Made by a program: the position numbers and the translations under genes
Shown here: piece by piece, positions 39,939-48,932 of the stretch
How the letters are laid out: every line of letters starts with the position of its first letter
How positions within the stretch are numbered: position 1 is the first letter of the stretch
The notes under the pieces: model-generated
Database searches by the model: none
Seen by the model: only the letters and a program-made list of their open reading frames with translations
Told to the model about the DNA's origin: nothing
Source of the DNA: Solidesulfovibrio fructosivorans JJ]
GTDB taxonomy: Bacteria; Desulfobacterota; Desulfovibrionia; Desulfovibrionales; Desulfovibrionaceae
Length of the DNA: 48,973 nt
Assembly (NCBI RefSeq): GCF_000179555.1
Contig: NZ_AECZ01000031.1
Coordinates: forward strand, 1 to 48,973
Direction of reading: 5' to 3'

Positions 39939-40676
39939 CTAGGAGCTCGAATCGCTGCCTGAGTTACTGCCCGAATCCTTGCCCGAATCGCTGTCGTTCG
40001 ACGATGTCTTGTCGATCACATTGGTGATGTCGCCGAAGGCCACGTACCGATTGCCGCCGATATTGAGGTAGTACGTTCCGTTTTGCTGGGTGACGCCGAC
40101 CACGGTGCCTGTCATGGTGCTCGACACCTTCATGACTTCGCTGTCGGCGTTGGTGGCGGTCACCGCGACCCGGTACTGGCCGTCGTCACAGACGTTGCCG
40201 TCGTGATCCTTGCCGTCCCAGGTAAATTCCACTTCACCGGCTTTCTTTGCGTCAAGATCCACGGTGCGCACGATGGTGCCCGCGCTGTCGAGCACGTTGA
40301 CGAGGCAGGTGCTCGCATCCTCGGGCAGGGTGAAGGTCACGGGAGTGGCCTTGCCCTTGGTGAGGCTCACGGCTTCGCCGTTGGCCTCGATGGTCTTGCC
40401 GATGAAATTGACCGCCCCCATGACCTGCGACTGCGTGTTGAGGTCGGCCAGTTTGTCGATGCCGGTATTGATCTCGGTGAGTTGCTCGAGGCTGGAGAAC
40501 TGGGCCAACTCGGCCACGAAGTCCTTGTCGTCCATGGGGCTCAGGGGATCCTGATACTGCAACTGGGTCACAAGCAGTTGCAGAAAGGCGTCCTGGCCGA
40601 GGCTGGCCGCGCCTGTCTTCGATGTGGTCGACGTGGTCGACGTATCGGCGCCGAGGATGCTGCTGACGTAACTCAT
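39939..40676 (-). CDS. flgD: Flagellar hook-capping protein FlgD
   Basis: The 245-residue scaffold caps the growing hook. The N-terminus has G-Q-D-A-F-L-Q-L-L-V-T-Q-L-Q-Y-Q-D-P-L-S-P-M-D-D-K-D-F-V-A-E-L-A-Q-F-S. The middle is a FlgD Ig-like and tudor-like region (F-T-W-D-G-K-D-H-D-G-N). The C-terminus is a low-complexity S-N-D-S-D-S-G-K-D-S-type tail, not usual for the family and possibly disordered. It sits between fliK (15-base gap) and flgE. Confidence 0.94.
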   Translation of the reverse strand: MSYVSSILGADTSTTSTTSKTGAASLGQDAFLQLLVTQLQYQDPLSPMDDKDFVAELAQFSSLEQLTEINTGIDKLADLNTQSQVMGAVNFIGKTIEANGEAVSLTKGKATPVTFTLPEDASTCLVNVLDSAGTIVRTVDLDAKKAGEVEFTWDGKDHDGNVCDDGQYRVAVTATNADSEVMKVSSTMTGTVVGVTQQNGTYYLNIGGNRYVAFGDITNVIDKTSSNDSDSGKDSGSNSGSDSSS

Positions 40677-40691
40677 GGCTATGCTCCGTTG

Positions 40692-42695
40692 TTACGCGAA
40701 AAGGTCGAGCCCGGAGGCGGCGGATGTCGCGGCCTGGGGCACGAATCCCGAAGCGTCGGCGTCCAGGGCGATGCCGCCGCCGGACCGGGCCAGACGCTGG
40801 GAGGAACGCATCCGTTCCATGGCCTCGCGCTGTTCACGGGCCTGGTTGTGCTGTTCGGGACTTTGCCAGGCGCTCTGGTTGTCCTGGGAAACGCCGGTCT
40901 GCACCTCGAGCTTGGTCACCTTGAACCCCTGGTCCTCCAGGGTCTTCTTGATGTGCGCCGCCTGATCGTGCAGCATGGCGGCCGTGTCGGTATTGTCGGC
41001 CTTGATGATCGCCTTGACTTCCTTGTCCTTGACCGTCAGCGTGACGCTCAGCTTGCCGAGTTCGTCGGGCGAAAGATTGAGGGTCAGCTGCTTGGTGTCC
41101 TGGCCGACGTTGCGCAAAATACCGGTTTCGAGTTGGCGCGCGGCCCGAGCCGCCAGGGCGGCGTCAAAGGGCTTGGCCGCGGACGCCCGGTTCGAACCGG
41201 CGACCGCGTCCATGGCGGCCATGGTCTGGGAGGTATTGCTTCCCGCGCCGGTGGCGGCCTGCCCGCCGGACTTGTCCACCCGCACCTTGCTCCAAAATTC
41301 TCCCCAGCCGCCTTCCTGGTCGCCGTGCTCGAACGAGCCGCCCGCGCCGCCGCCCTGCTGCCCGCCGGAGGATCCGCCGGTGTTGCCGGAGGCCGCGTTG
41401 CCGACCCCGAACTGGGGCGCGGACGCCGCTTGCTTGTGCGAAACCTGGGATTGCGGGGCCGCGTCGCCCGAAGAAGAAGAAGAAGAAGCGGTCTGCGCGT
41501 CGCCGCCGGCCGTCGCGTTCAGGCTGCCGGTCGCGGCCGCCTGCGCGGTGGCCACCGCGCCGGCCTTGCCGTGCAGCTCGGACGCCGGCGCCTGGGCGCC
41601 ATGTCCGGCGCCGCGCGCATCCTGATGGACCTGGCGCGCCTGGGTCTGCTGGCTCTGGACGTCCTGGCCCTGGACCCGCTGACCCTGACCGTCCTTGGGC
41701 AGGGGCGAGGTGCCGGCGTCGGGCACATCGGCCAACACGTCGATGCCGGGCTGGCTGGCCGTGGGCACGTCCTGGGCCTTGGCCTTCTTTTCGCCGCCCA
41801 TGGCCACGACCTGGGCGGCCTTGCGGGCCACGTCATCCTGATGCAGGTCGGAGCTGATCTTGGTCTGCTGGCGCTGCCAAGCCTTGTCCAACACCACCGA
41901 AGCGGCCTGGCGAAAAGCCTGCATGGACTGCGCTTCCTGGCCCAGCTGGGACAACACTTCGTTCTTGACCAGACCGAAGGCCGTGCGCAGGCCCTGGCCG
42001 GACAGCCCGGATTCGGCATTGGACTGGTCGAACAGGGCGGTCAGGCGCTTCTGGGCGGCCTCGGACAGGTTCATGGTCCGGCCGAGGGTGGACATTTCGG
42101 AAGAGCTGAGGCTGACGGAATCATTGTCGCCGAGGCTCGCCACCTTGTCGCTGATCTTGGACCAGACGCCGTTGGCCTCGCCCTTGCCGAGCGCGTCCAC
42201 CATGGATTGCGACTCGTCGGCGGTAAAGCCGAGCTTGCCGAAAAGACCGAGCAACTGGACCGTATCCTCGTTGGACACTTCCTTCTTCTCGTTGCTCTCG
42301 GTCTTGGAAATCTTCTTCTTCACCTCGTGCATCATTTCGCCCCAGGTCAGGCCCTCCGGACTCTCGGCCTTTTGCTCCATGGCGGCGAATTCGTCTTCGG
42401 AAAAGCCCTGCTCCACCAAGTCGTCGTGCAGGGCGGCAACATCTTCCCTGGTCATGGGCAGATTCATCAAATCCTGCCGACTTGGCGTGTTGGCCGCTTC
42501 CATGGGATCGGTGACGGTGGTGGTGGCGGAAGCCGAGGAAGCGACCGACGAGACTTGGTTCGCTTCCGTAGAGCTTCGGGCGCTTTGCAGCATGCTGGCA
42601 AACATCGCGGACTGACGCGAGGTGAGCGCGGCATTTTGCTGCGTGGCGTCCGCGGCGGCCTGCGCGCGGGTGGTGACAAGCGGAAGAATCTGCAT
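40692..42695 (-). CDS. fliK: Flagellar hook-length control protein FliK
   Basis: The 667-residue secreted ruler has a long, Gln/Ala/Ser-rich variable first three quarters. The C-terminal FliK domain has L-T-L-N-L-S-P-D-E-L-G-K-L-S-V-T-L-T-V and L-E-D-Q-G-F-K-V-T-K-L-E-V, which is the part that switches export from hook to filament. A stretch rich in Gly (S-G-G-Q-Q-G-G-G-A-G-G) lies before it. The ATG follows AGGAGG. It opens the run fliK-flgD-flgE. Confidence 0.92.
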   Translation of the reverse strand: MQILPLVTTRAQAAADATQQNAALTSRQSAMFASMLQSARSSTEANQVSSVASSASATTTVTDPMEAANTPSRQDLMNLPMTREDVAALHDDLVEQGFSEDEFAAMEQKAESPEGLTWGEMMHEVKKKISKTESNEKKEVSNEDTVQLLGLFGKLGFTADESQSMVDALGKGEANGVWSKISDKVASLGDNDSVSLSSSEMSTLGRTMNLSEAAQKRLTALFDQSNAESGLSGQGLRTAFGLVKNEVLSQLGQEAQSMQAFRQAASVVLDKAWQRQQTKISSDLHQDDVARKAAQVVAMGGEKKAKAQDVPTASQPGIDVLADVPDAGTSPLPKDGQGQRVQGQDVQSQQTQARQVHQDARGAGHGAQAPASELHGKAGAVATAQAAATGSLNATAGGDAQTASSSSSSGDAAPQSQVSHKQAASAPQFGVGNAASGNTGGSSGGQQGGGAGGSFEHGDQEGGWGEFWSKVRVDKSGGQAATGAGSNTSQTMAAMDAVAGSNRASAAKPFDAALAARAARQLETGILRNVGQDTKQLTLNLSPDELGKLSVTLTVKDKEVKAIIKADNTDTAAMLHDQAAHIKKTLEDQGFKVTKLEVQTGVSQDNQSAWQSPEQHNQAREQREAMERMRSSQRLARSGGGIALDADASGFVPQAATSAASGLDLFA

Positions 42696-42720
42696 ACCGG
42701 GCCTCCTGACGCCTGGTATT

Positions 42721-42738
42721 GTTCAAGTCTCGTTCCAA
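42721..42738 (-). promoter_or_regulatory. Imperfect sigma-54-like promoter before fliK
   Basis: The minus strand reads TTGGAACGAGACTTGAAC. The -24 element TTGGAACG is good and the spacing right, but the -12 GC is GA. Since the GC is strongly conserved, the site is doubtful. It lies 25 bases before fliK. Confidence 0.35.
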
Positions 42739-42873
42739 TTTGAAAAAGGGAGCATTGGCGCGAGGTTGCCGAATTGAAAGGAAACGAACAGGGAGTTTTT
42801 TTCCGCCTTGCCGGGCCGAGAGCCTCCGGGGCCCTAAACGGGCGAAGCGGGACACGGCCGGACGGGCCGGCGA

Positions 42874-44292
42874 TCAGGATCTGGAGACGAGGGAAGCGGT
42901 GCGCTCGAGCAAGGCCAGGGCGCGCAGGCGCGAAGCCCGGTCGCCGTCGGCGTTTTGCAGCAGACGCTCGACGAATCCGGCCAGAGGCCGCACCACCGGG
43001 GCAAAGGCCGCGGCGAACCCGGCATCGGGCACGTCCCCCTGGCGGGCCTGCCGGGCAAGGCGCGCCCCAAGAACGGCCAGCCCCCGGGACAGGGCGGCGA
43101 GGAGCCGAGGATGGGCGGCGGCCAGGACGGCCAGGGCGGTCCGGGGCTCGGCCGCGTCAAAGGCTCCGAGCAGCCAGCCGAACTGGGCCCGCCAAAAGGC
43201 TCCCAGCGCCTCCCGGGCGTCGGGGAGCTCCTTCCGGCAAAGAGGCGTCAGGCCGTAAAGCCCCAGGTCGTCGCGGCCGGTGGCGAGCAGTTCGTAGCCG
43301 GGGACCACCGCCCCGGCCAGCCGGTCCGCTTCGCCCCGGGCCAGCCGGGAGGCCACGTAGGCCACCCGGGCCGCGTCCAGGCGCTCCCGGCAAAACGGCC
43401 GCTCCCGCACACAGCCCCAGCAGCCCCGGCAGGACATGCGGGGCCGCAGCACGAAATGGCCGGGCTGGTACGGACCGGTTTCGTAGGCGCTGACCGGCCC
43501 GATGGAGATGTTGAGCGTGCGCAGTCCGGTCCAGGCGGCCAGATGCATGGGGCCGGTGTCCGGGGTGACGAGCAGGGAGAGTTCCTGGCCGAGCACGGCC
43601 AGCTCCATGAGCCCCAGCTTCCCGCACAGGTCGCAGACCGGAATGCCGGCGTGTCTTGCCGCCTCGGCCCCGAGCGCGACCTCGCCCGGACCGCCAAGGA
43701 GCACCGGCAAAAGCCCCCGCCGGGCCAGTTCGCGGCAAAGCGCCCCGGCAAAGGCCGCGGACGGCCGCTTGTCGCGCTCGCTTGCGCCCACGAACACCCC
43801 GACCTTGGACCGGTCGGGCCGGCCGCCGCGCGGCTCGGGCCAGGCCGTGGCCGCCATGTCGCGGACCGGGATCAGGTCCAGGGCGTTGAGTTCGGCCCAA
43901 TGGAAACGGTTGTGGCGGTTGTTGCCGACCACCGAAGCCCGGTAGAGCTGCCAGTCGCCGGCCACCCGCACCACGCCGGCCGCGTCCGCGACCGGGCCGA
44001 GGGTCGTTTCGGCCGGGATCAGGCCGGCCAATCGGGCCGCCTCGGGCCGGATGCTCAGGTTTACGACCAGGGCGTGTTCGCGCCGGGCCAGCTCCCCTCC
44101 CCGCGCAAGCGGCCAGTAGTCGGCCGGGGGACTCAGCGGGGCCAGAGGCGCGGCGAAATCGGGCTCGGCCACCACTGTGACCGGGTGGCCGGGATAGCGC
44201 CGGGCCAGCCACAAAAGCAACGGATAGGTGAGGATCAAATCCCCCATGCGCTGGGTCTGGAGCACGGCGATGGGGAGCTTTTCAGCCGACAC
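42874..44292 (-). CDS. Glycosyltransferase family 9 protein
   Basis: The 472-residue protein looks like a heptosyltransferase: P-I-A-V-L-Q-T-Q-R-M-G-D-L-I-L-T-Y-P at the start, V-G-V-F-V-G-A-S-E-R-D-K-R-P at mid-length, and the donor-site motif L-L-V-T-P-D-T-G-P-M-H-L-A-A. A four-cysteine patch (S-C-R-G-C-W-G-C) is extra. The last 140 residues form a helical extension without clear family. GT9 enzymes act on lipopolysaccharide core or on autotransporter proteins. The GTG start overlaps the end of the preceding glycosyltransferase gene by 11 bases, so the two are coupled. It is next to fliK. Confidence 0.88.
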   Translation of the reverse strand: MSAEKLPIAVLQTQRMGDLILTYPLLLWLARRYPGHPVTVVAEPDFAAPLAPLSPPADYWPLARGGELARREHALVVNLSIRPEAARLAGLIPAETTLGPVADAAGVVRVAGDWQLYRASVVGNNRHNRFHWAELNALDLIPVRDMAATAWPEPRGGRPDRSKVGVFVGASERDKRPSAAFAGALCRELARRGLLPVLLGGPGEVALGAEAARHAGIPVCDLCGKLGLMELAVLGQELSLLVTPDTGPMHLAAWTGLRTLNISIGPVSAYETGPYQPGHFVLRPRMSCRGCWGCVRERPFCRERLDAARVAYVASRLARGEADRLAGAVVPGYELLATGRDDLGLYGLTPLCRKELPDAREALGAFWRAQFGWLLGAFDAAEPRTALAVLAAAHPRLLAALSRGLAVLGARLARQARQGDVPDAGFAAAFAPVVRPLAGFVERLLQNADGDRASRLRALALLERTASLVSRS

Positions 44293-45958
44293 GGCCGCCC
44301 TCCGCGACGCGCCACAGGGCCGCCGTTTCCGGCGCGATGCGCCCCATGCCGGTCAGGATCTCCGCCTTGGCGGCGCAGTCGGCGGCCAGGGCGGCAAACG
44401 CCGTTTCGGCGGCGGCGGCGAACTGCCCATCGTCATATTTGTGGTGGAGCTTGAACTGGTTGGCGAAGCCCGAGCCGTACTGCTTGCCGCCCTGGCCCGA
44501 GGCCGCGCCCGTGGCCTTGGCGTGGACCACCCGCAAATGGCCCTGGCACACGGCCGGCCGGCCGGCGAGCAGCTGGCGCAGGTCCATATCCAGGTCATCG
44601 TACTGGGTGGGGGAAAAGCGCAGGTCGAAGCCGCCGAGATCGGCCAAAACGGGAGCGCGAAACAGATGGCAGCAGCCCGTGACCGAAGCGCACGGCCGGC
44701 AGACGCCGTACGCGCCGTCATCGGCCGTGGCCAGCCAGGGACGGGCCAGGTCGAATCCCCTGCCCCACTCCCCCTGCAAGCGCGGCGTGGGGATCAGGTG
44801 CGTGTCCGCGCTTTGGACGAAATGCGGGCTGCCGATGCCCCGGATCATCGCGCCCCACACGCCCGCCCCGGGCTGAGCGGCAACGGCCGCGCCGAACCGC
44901 CCCAGCCAGTCCGGCGGGGGCAAGGCGTCGTCGTCGAAAAAGACCGCGAAATCGGCGCTTCGGGTCCCGGGCAAAGCGGCCAGCCAGTTGCGGGCGGCGG
45001 GCGCGCCGATATTGACGGGAAGCGCCACGACATCCATGCGCCCGGCCATGCGCTCGCGCCAGCCGGACAGCAGCGCGGCCGTGTCGTCGCCCGAGCCGTT
45101 GTCCAGCACCGTCAGCCGCGCCCCGCCGGCGGCAAAGGTCCAGTCGGTCCGGGACAGGGCGTCCAGGGTGCGGTCCAGCAGCCGGGCGTTATTAAAGGAA
45201 TAGACCAATACCGCGACCGAGCCGGGGAGAGAATCGGTGCGCCAATCGAAGCCGGCGGCCAGATCGTGCAGCCGGGCCAGTCCCAAGGCGTCGAAGGGCC
45301 GGGCCGAAACCGCCCGGGAAAGCGCGGCCAGCCCCCCTTCCCGGTCCCCGCCGGCAAAAAGCGCCTCGGCCAGACGCTTGTCCACGGCCGGCGTCGGCAG
45401 GGCGCGTCGCAAAAGCGCCGCCGCCTCCCCGGCCCGTCCGGCAAAAAGGGCCAGCTCGCCGGCCACCTGCCGCCCAAGCGGCGCAAGCGGCTCCGGGAGC
45501 GCGGCCATGCGGGCGATCGCCCCGTCAAAATCCCCGACCATGGGAGCCAGGCAGGCGATCCTGTGGGCCAAGCCGGGATCTTCCGGGGCCTTCCCTTGCC
45601 GGGTCAGCAGATAAGCCAGCATTTTGGCCGTCTCGCGCCTGGCGGCCAGACGCTCGAAATACGGCTCGGGCACGCTTTTCCCGGCATATGCGGCCACATG
45701 GGCCGCAAGCACAGCCGTCTCGGGCGGCAGAAAAGCACGGGCGGCATCGCGGGCCGCGAGCACCGCCGCCGCCTCGGGCCAAAGCGGCGCGTCCCGCCAC
45801 ACGGCCAGGGCCAGGGCGTCGGCCAGAAGCGCACAGCCGTCCCCGGCGGCCATGGCCGCGTCCCGGGCCGCAGCCAATCCCGGACCGCGCCCGCCGACGA
45901 GCAGCAGGCGGCGGACCGTTTCCGGCAACCGGGCAAACGGCTCCTGGCCCGTCCGCAT
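44282..45958 (-). CDS. Glycosyltransferase family 2 protein with helical N-domain
   Basis: Of 558 residues the first 240 form a helical, TPR-like region (L-A-L-F-A-G-R-A-G-E-A-A-A-L-L-R-R-A-L-P). A GT-A catalytic domain follows, with A-V-L-V-Y-S-F-N-N-A-R-L-L-D-R-T-L-D-A-L, L-D-N-G-S-G-D-D-T, N-I-G-A-P-A-A-R-N-W and the metal-binding F-F-D-D-D-A-L-P-P-P. It is probably retained in the cytoplasm. The ATG overlaps the stop of the upstream glycosyltransferase by one base (TGATG), so the three glycosyltransferases are made together. The acceptor may be flagellin or a surface glycan. Confidence 0.88.
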   Translation of the reverse strand: MRTGQEPFARLPETVRRLLLVGGRGPGLAAARDAAMAAGDGCALLADALALAVWRDAPLWPEAAAVLAARDAARAFLPPETAVLAAHVAAYAGKSVPEPYFERLAARRETAKMLAYLLTRQGKAPEDPGLAHRIACLAPMVGDFDGAIARMAALPEPLAPLGRQVAGELALFAGRAGEAAALLRRALPTPAVDKRLAEALFAGGDREGGLAALSRAVSARPFDALGLARLHDLAAGFDWRTDSLPGSVAVLVYSFNNARLLDRTLDALSRTDWTFAAGGARLTVLDNGSGDDTAALLSGWRERMAGRMDVVALPVNIGAPAARNWLAALPGTRSADFAVFFDDDALPPPDWLGRFGAAVAAQPGAGVWGAMIRGIGSPHFVQSADTHLIPTPRLQGEWGRGFDLARPWLATADDGAYGVCRPCASVTGCCHLFRAPVLADLGGFDLRFSPTQYDDLDMDLRQLLAGRPAVCQGHLRVVHAKATGAASGQGGKQYGSGFANQFKLHHKYDDGQFAAAAETAFAALAADCAAKAEILTGMGRIAPETAALWRVAEGGRVG

Positions 45959-47202
45959 CAGGCGCCGCCCCCGAAGGTCTGGCGCATGACGGCGAAAAGC
46001 TCGGTCATGCGCCTGGGATAGGTGTGCTCGGCCAGCACCCGGCGGCGGCCGGCCGCGGCAATGGCCCGCCGGGCGGCGGGATCGGCCAGGTAGCGGGCGA
46101 GGAGTTCGGGAATCTCCTTGGCATCATTATATATGGCCACCTCGCGGCCGGGCTCGAAAAGCCGCTCCATCTGGGCCCGCGCGTCGGTGAGGAGAAACGC
46201 GCCGCAGGCCGGCACGTCGAAGACGCGCTGGTTGACCGCGCCCTTCATCTGCAGGCTGGTGGCGTTGAAATTGACCTCGGAGAGCGGATAAAAAAGCGGC
46301 AACTGGTTGTAGTAAGCCAGCTCCGGCTGGTAGCGCCAGTCCGTTCCCTCGCCGTCAAAGGTGTCGCGCCAGCCGGGATCGCCGACAAGCAGCGGCTTGT
46401 GCGCCATGGTGCGCGAAACGCAGTCGGCCCGGTAGCGGCGGGTGGATTCCCAGATCACGGCCGTCTCGAAGGCCAGGCCCCGCTCCACGGTCCCAAGGGC
46501 CGCATAGGCCGGCAACAGATCGGGACGGGCCTCGGCCATGTAGGCGCGCACCAGTCGGTGGCGCGACGCGCCGAACCCGGCGGCCAGTTCGCCAAAGGCG
46601 TCGAGCAGCGCCTTCGGCGGTCTGGCGGCGGCCAGGCGCAAGGCGGTCTTGACGCGCATGGAATTGCCGACGAAAGACACCCGCGCCCGCCAGGGATGGT
46701 CCGCCGGCTCGGGCGGACGCGGCGCGAAACGCGTCTCGTCGGCGGCCAGCGGCAGATAATGCACGTGGGGAAACCCGGCCGCGACAAGCGGTTCAATGCT
46801 GTCCACGTCCCAGGTGAAAAGGACCGTGTCTTCCGTCGCCGCCGGGGCATAGAGCGGCAGGGTCAGCTCCGGGCTGTCCACGAACCACGAGGCCAAGGGC
46901 AGGCGCATCTCGGCGAGCAAGGCAAGCAGCACACCCTCGCGGTCCACGCCCAGGTGGTTGACGGTCAGCAGGAAATCCGGGCGGAATTCGGCCACCGCCC
47001 CGCGCACCATGGCCACGAAGGCGTCGAGGTCCATGCTGTCGCCGGTTTCGAGATACCGGCACGGCGCGCCAAGCCGCTCGCAAGCGGCCGTCACCTCGCC
47101 CAAAAGGAACAACCGGCTGGTCAGGCACAGCACCCGGGGCGGCTTTTGACGGAAAAGCGGCCTTCGGGAACCTGGCGTGGCGGCATGCCGGGAATGCACC
47201 AT
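45958..47202 (-). CDS. CgeB/GT1-like glycosyltransferase
   Basis: The 414-residue protein has a GT-B fold: an N-domain with [11 protein letters not shown] and [21 protein letters not shown] at the domain joint, and V-S-F-V-G-N-S-M-R. It ends [17 protein letters not shown]. This set of motifs is that of DUF3880/CgeB-type transferases, common in clusters that glycosylate flagella or surface polymers. The stop is coupled to the next glycosyltransferase. It starts nine bases after the STAS gene. Confidence 0.85.
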   Translation of the reverse strand: MVHSRHAATPGSRRPLFRQKPPRVLCLTSRLFLLGEVTAACERLGAPCRYLETGDSMDLDAFVAMVRGAVAEFRPDFLLTVNHLGVDREGVLLALLAEMRLPLASWFVDSPELTLPLYAPAATEDTVLFTWDVDSIEPLVAAGFPHVHYLPLAADETRFAPRPPEPADHPWRARVSFVGNSMRVKTALRLAAARPPKALLDAFGELAAGFGASRHRLVRAYMAEARPDLLPAYAALGTVERGLAFETAVIWESTRRYRADCVSRTMAHKPLLVGDPGWRDTFDGEGTDWRYQPELAYYNQLPLFYPLSEVNFNATSLQMKGAVNQRVFDVPACGAFLLTDARAQMERLFEPGREVAIYNDAKEIPELLARYLADPAARRAIAAAGRRRVLAEHTYPRRMTELFAVMRQTFGGGA

Positions 47203-47211
47203 GACGCCCCG

Positions 47212-47553
47212 TCAGGCGCAAACGGCGGCCAGGGCGGTTTCGTCGGCGAGAATCTGGAAGAACTGGAGCAACTGGACCAGCCCCAGGGTCTTTTCAACGG
47301 GTTTGCTCAGCCGATAGAGGTAGAAAGACCGCCCGGCGCTGCGCATCCGGGTGTTGACCGACACCAGAAAGCCGATGCCGGAGGAATCCATGAACGTGAC
47401 GTCGGAAAGGTCGATGACGACCGTGCCCACGCTGTTCCCGTCGAGTTCCGCGTCCAGGCGGCGCTTGAGATCCCCTGTGATCTCCAGGGTTATTTCGCCG
47501 ACGTAGCGCAGCATCAAGGCGTTTCCGACATGCGTGAGGGTCAGCTTTTCCAC
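47212..47553 (-). CDS. STAS-domain anti-sigma factor antagonist
   Basis: The 113-residue protein has the STAS fold with V-V-I-D-L-S-D-V-T-F-M-D-S-S-G-I-G-F-L; the first Ser after M-D is the usual phosphorylation site. Such proteins bind and release a switch kinase of the RsbW type, which is encoded directly upstream and overlaps by 13 bases. The GTG start lies inside that gene. The target of the pair is not visible; no sigma factor gene lies in the window. Confidence 0.92.
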   Translation of the reverse strand: MEKLTLTHVGNALMLRYVGEITLEITGDLKRRLDAELDGNSVGTVVIDLSDVTFMDSSGIGFLVSVNTRMRSAGRSFYLYRLSKPVEKTLGLVQLLQFFQILADETALAAVCA

Positions 47554-47972
47554 CGCGTCGTCCCTATGTCCTTATGGATGAAGACCACGTTTTCGCCGTC
47601 CCGCCGATGTACCCGGCAGTGCGTCGAGAGCATGCGCATAATATAAAGGCCCCGGCCGCCTTCGGAATCCGGCCCCGGATTCTCGAAGCGGGCGCCCGAG
47701 GCGAATCCCTTGCCCCAATCGACGATCTCGAGCTCCACCCACTCCTTCGGCAGCACGGCCAGCCGGACTTCCACCCGGCCCGGGTTCCCGCCGTAAGCAT
47801 GCCGGCAGACATTGGCGCAGGCCTCGGTCAGGATGATGTCGAGGTCGTGCAAGGCGTCGACATCGGCCAGATGCTCGCGGGCCAGATACTCCACCACGTC
47901 CTTGGCCAGCCGACGGCTGTCGCCAGGATGGGAGATGGCGCCAAAGACCTTGTGAATCACCGGCTGTTTCAA
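47541..47972 (-). CDS. RsbW-type anti-sigma kinase (HATPase)
   Basis: The 143-residue protein has the GHKL ATP-binding fold: I-I-L-T-E-A-C-A-N-V-C-R-H-A-Y (N-box), I-V-D-W-G-K-G-F and G-G-R-G-L-Y-I-M-R-M. It should phosphorylate the STAS protein encoded next. I chose the TTG at 47972, with GGAGCGGG before it, because it begins at the family start; the frame is open to 48071, but those residues overlap the dtd end. The GTG at 47960 is another option. The two genes form a partner-switch module inside an operon otherwise devoted to tRNA and glycosylation enzymes. Confidence 0.9.
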   Translation of the reverse strand: MKQPVIHKVFGAISHPGDSRRLAKDVVEYLAREHLADVDALHDLDIILTEACANVCRHAYGGNPGRVEVRLAVLPKEWVELEIVDWGKGFASGARFENPGPDSEGGRGLYIMRMLSTHCRVHRRDGENVVFIHKDIGTTRWKS

Positions 47973-48039
47973 AATCCCGCTCCGGATGGCTTGCGGCCGC
48001 TTGCCGCGTGTGGGCCCGATTACGCTTTGCGCTGAAACC

Positions 48040-48537
48040 TCAAGCGCCGTCAAGAGGCCGGGATGCCCCAAAGGTCGCGCTGTCGAGGGGAATGGTCACA
48101 GGCCCCCAGTTGACAAGGGAAACATCCATGTCCGCGCCGAAGACGCCGGAAGCCACCCGCCCGGGCAACACTTGCCCGGCCAGGACGAGCAACCGGTCAT
48201 AGAGCGCCGCCGCCACATCCGGCGGGGCGGCGGCGGAAAAGGACGGCCGGCGGCCCTTGCGACAGGCGGCGTAGAGCGTGAACTGCGACACCAGCAAAAG
48301 CTCCCCGCCGGCCTCGCGCAGGCTGACATCGAACTTGCCGGCGGCATCGGGAAAAATGCGCAGATCGCAGAGCTTCCCGAGCATCGCCCGGCACACCGGA
48401 CCATCGGCAAAATCCGGGCCGTCATCCCGCCCAAAGCCCACCAAGGCCAAAATACCCGGGCCGATGGCGGCCACGCCCTTCCCGTCCACCGTCACCGAGG
48501 CCCGCCGCGCCCGCTGGAGCAAAAGCCGCACCCTCAA
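48040..48537 (-). CDS. dtd: D-aminoacyl-tRNA deacylase
   Basis: The 165-residue enzyme frees tRNA mischarged with D-amino acids or glycine. The family motifs are intact: L-L-L-Q-R-A at the start, L-V-S-Q-F-T-L-Y (catalytic Ser-Gln-x-x-Thr) near residue 80, and N-W-G-P-V-T-I (the Gly-cisPro loop) near 143. A C-terminal tail of about 18 residues is longer than usual. The ATG overlaps the queD stop by four bases (ATGA), so translation is coupled. Confidence 0.96.
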   Translation of the reverse strand: MRVRLLLQRARRASVTVDGKGVAAIGPGILALVGFGRDDGPDFADGPVCRAMLGKLCDLRIFPDAAGKFDVSLREAGGELLLVSQFTLYAACRKGRRPSFSAAAPPDVAAALYDRLLVLAGQVLPGRVASGVFGADMDVSLVNWGPVTIPLDSATFGASRPLDGA

Positions 48538-48923
48538 TACTCCATATAGGTCGCCTTGCTGGCTTCCTTTTCCAGAACCGACACGCTCACCAGCCGGGCC
48601 GCCTCGCCTTCCAACGCCCCCTCCAACTTCCGGTAAATATACCGGGCCAGATTCTCGGACGAAGGATTCTCCACGTCAAACGGCGGCACCTCATTTAAAT
48701 GATGGTGATCCAGGGGGGCCAAGATCTCTCGCAAAGCACCTCGCAATCGCTTGAAATCCATCAAATACTCGACCTTCGGATCCAGCCGCTCGCCCTCCAC
48801 CACCGCCTCGACGCCAAAATTGTGGCCATGCAAATTCTCGCACGGCCCCTCGTAGCCCCGCAGACAATGCGAAGCGCTAAACGACTCCGTCACCGTCAAC
48901 CGCCATATCCCACGTTTACTCAT
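48534..48923 (-). CDS. queD: 6-carboxytetrahydropterin synthase QueD
   Basis: The 129-residue enzyme makes 6-carboxy-5,6,7,8-tetrahydropterin, an early step to queuosine in tRNA. Zinc ligands appear as F-S-A-S-H and L-H-G-H-N-F; the active-site Cys is in G-P-C-E-N; D-H-H-H-L-N-E and an S-S-E-N-L motif follow. AAAGGAA precedes the ATG. It is the first visible gene of the long minus-strand run with dtd, the partner-switch pair and the glycosyltransferases. Both it and dtd act on tRNA quality or modification. Confidence 0.95.
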   Translation of the reverse strand: MSKRGIWRLTVTESFSASHCLRGYEGPCENLHGHNFGVEAVVEGERLDPKVEYLMDFKRLRGALREILAPLDHHHLNEVPPFDVENPSSENLARYIYRKLEGALEGEAARLVSVSVLEKEASKATYMEY

Positions 48924-48932
48924 AGAAATTCC

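Noticed and set aside
40083-42743. An 886-codon plus-strand frame opposite flgD and fliK
   Set aside because: The minus strand holds clear flgD and fliK; the opposite frame has no family motif and is His/Gly-rich.
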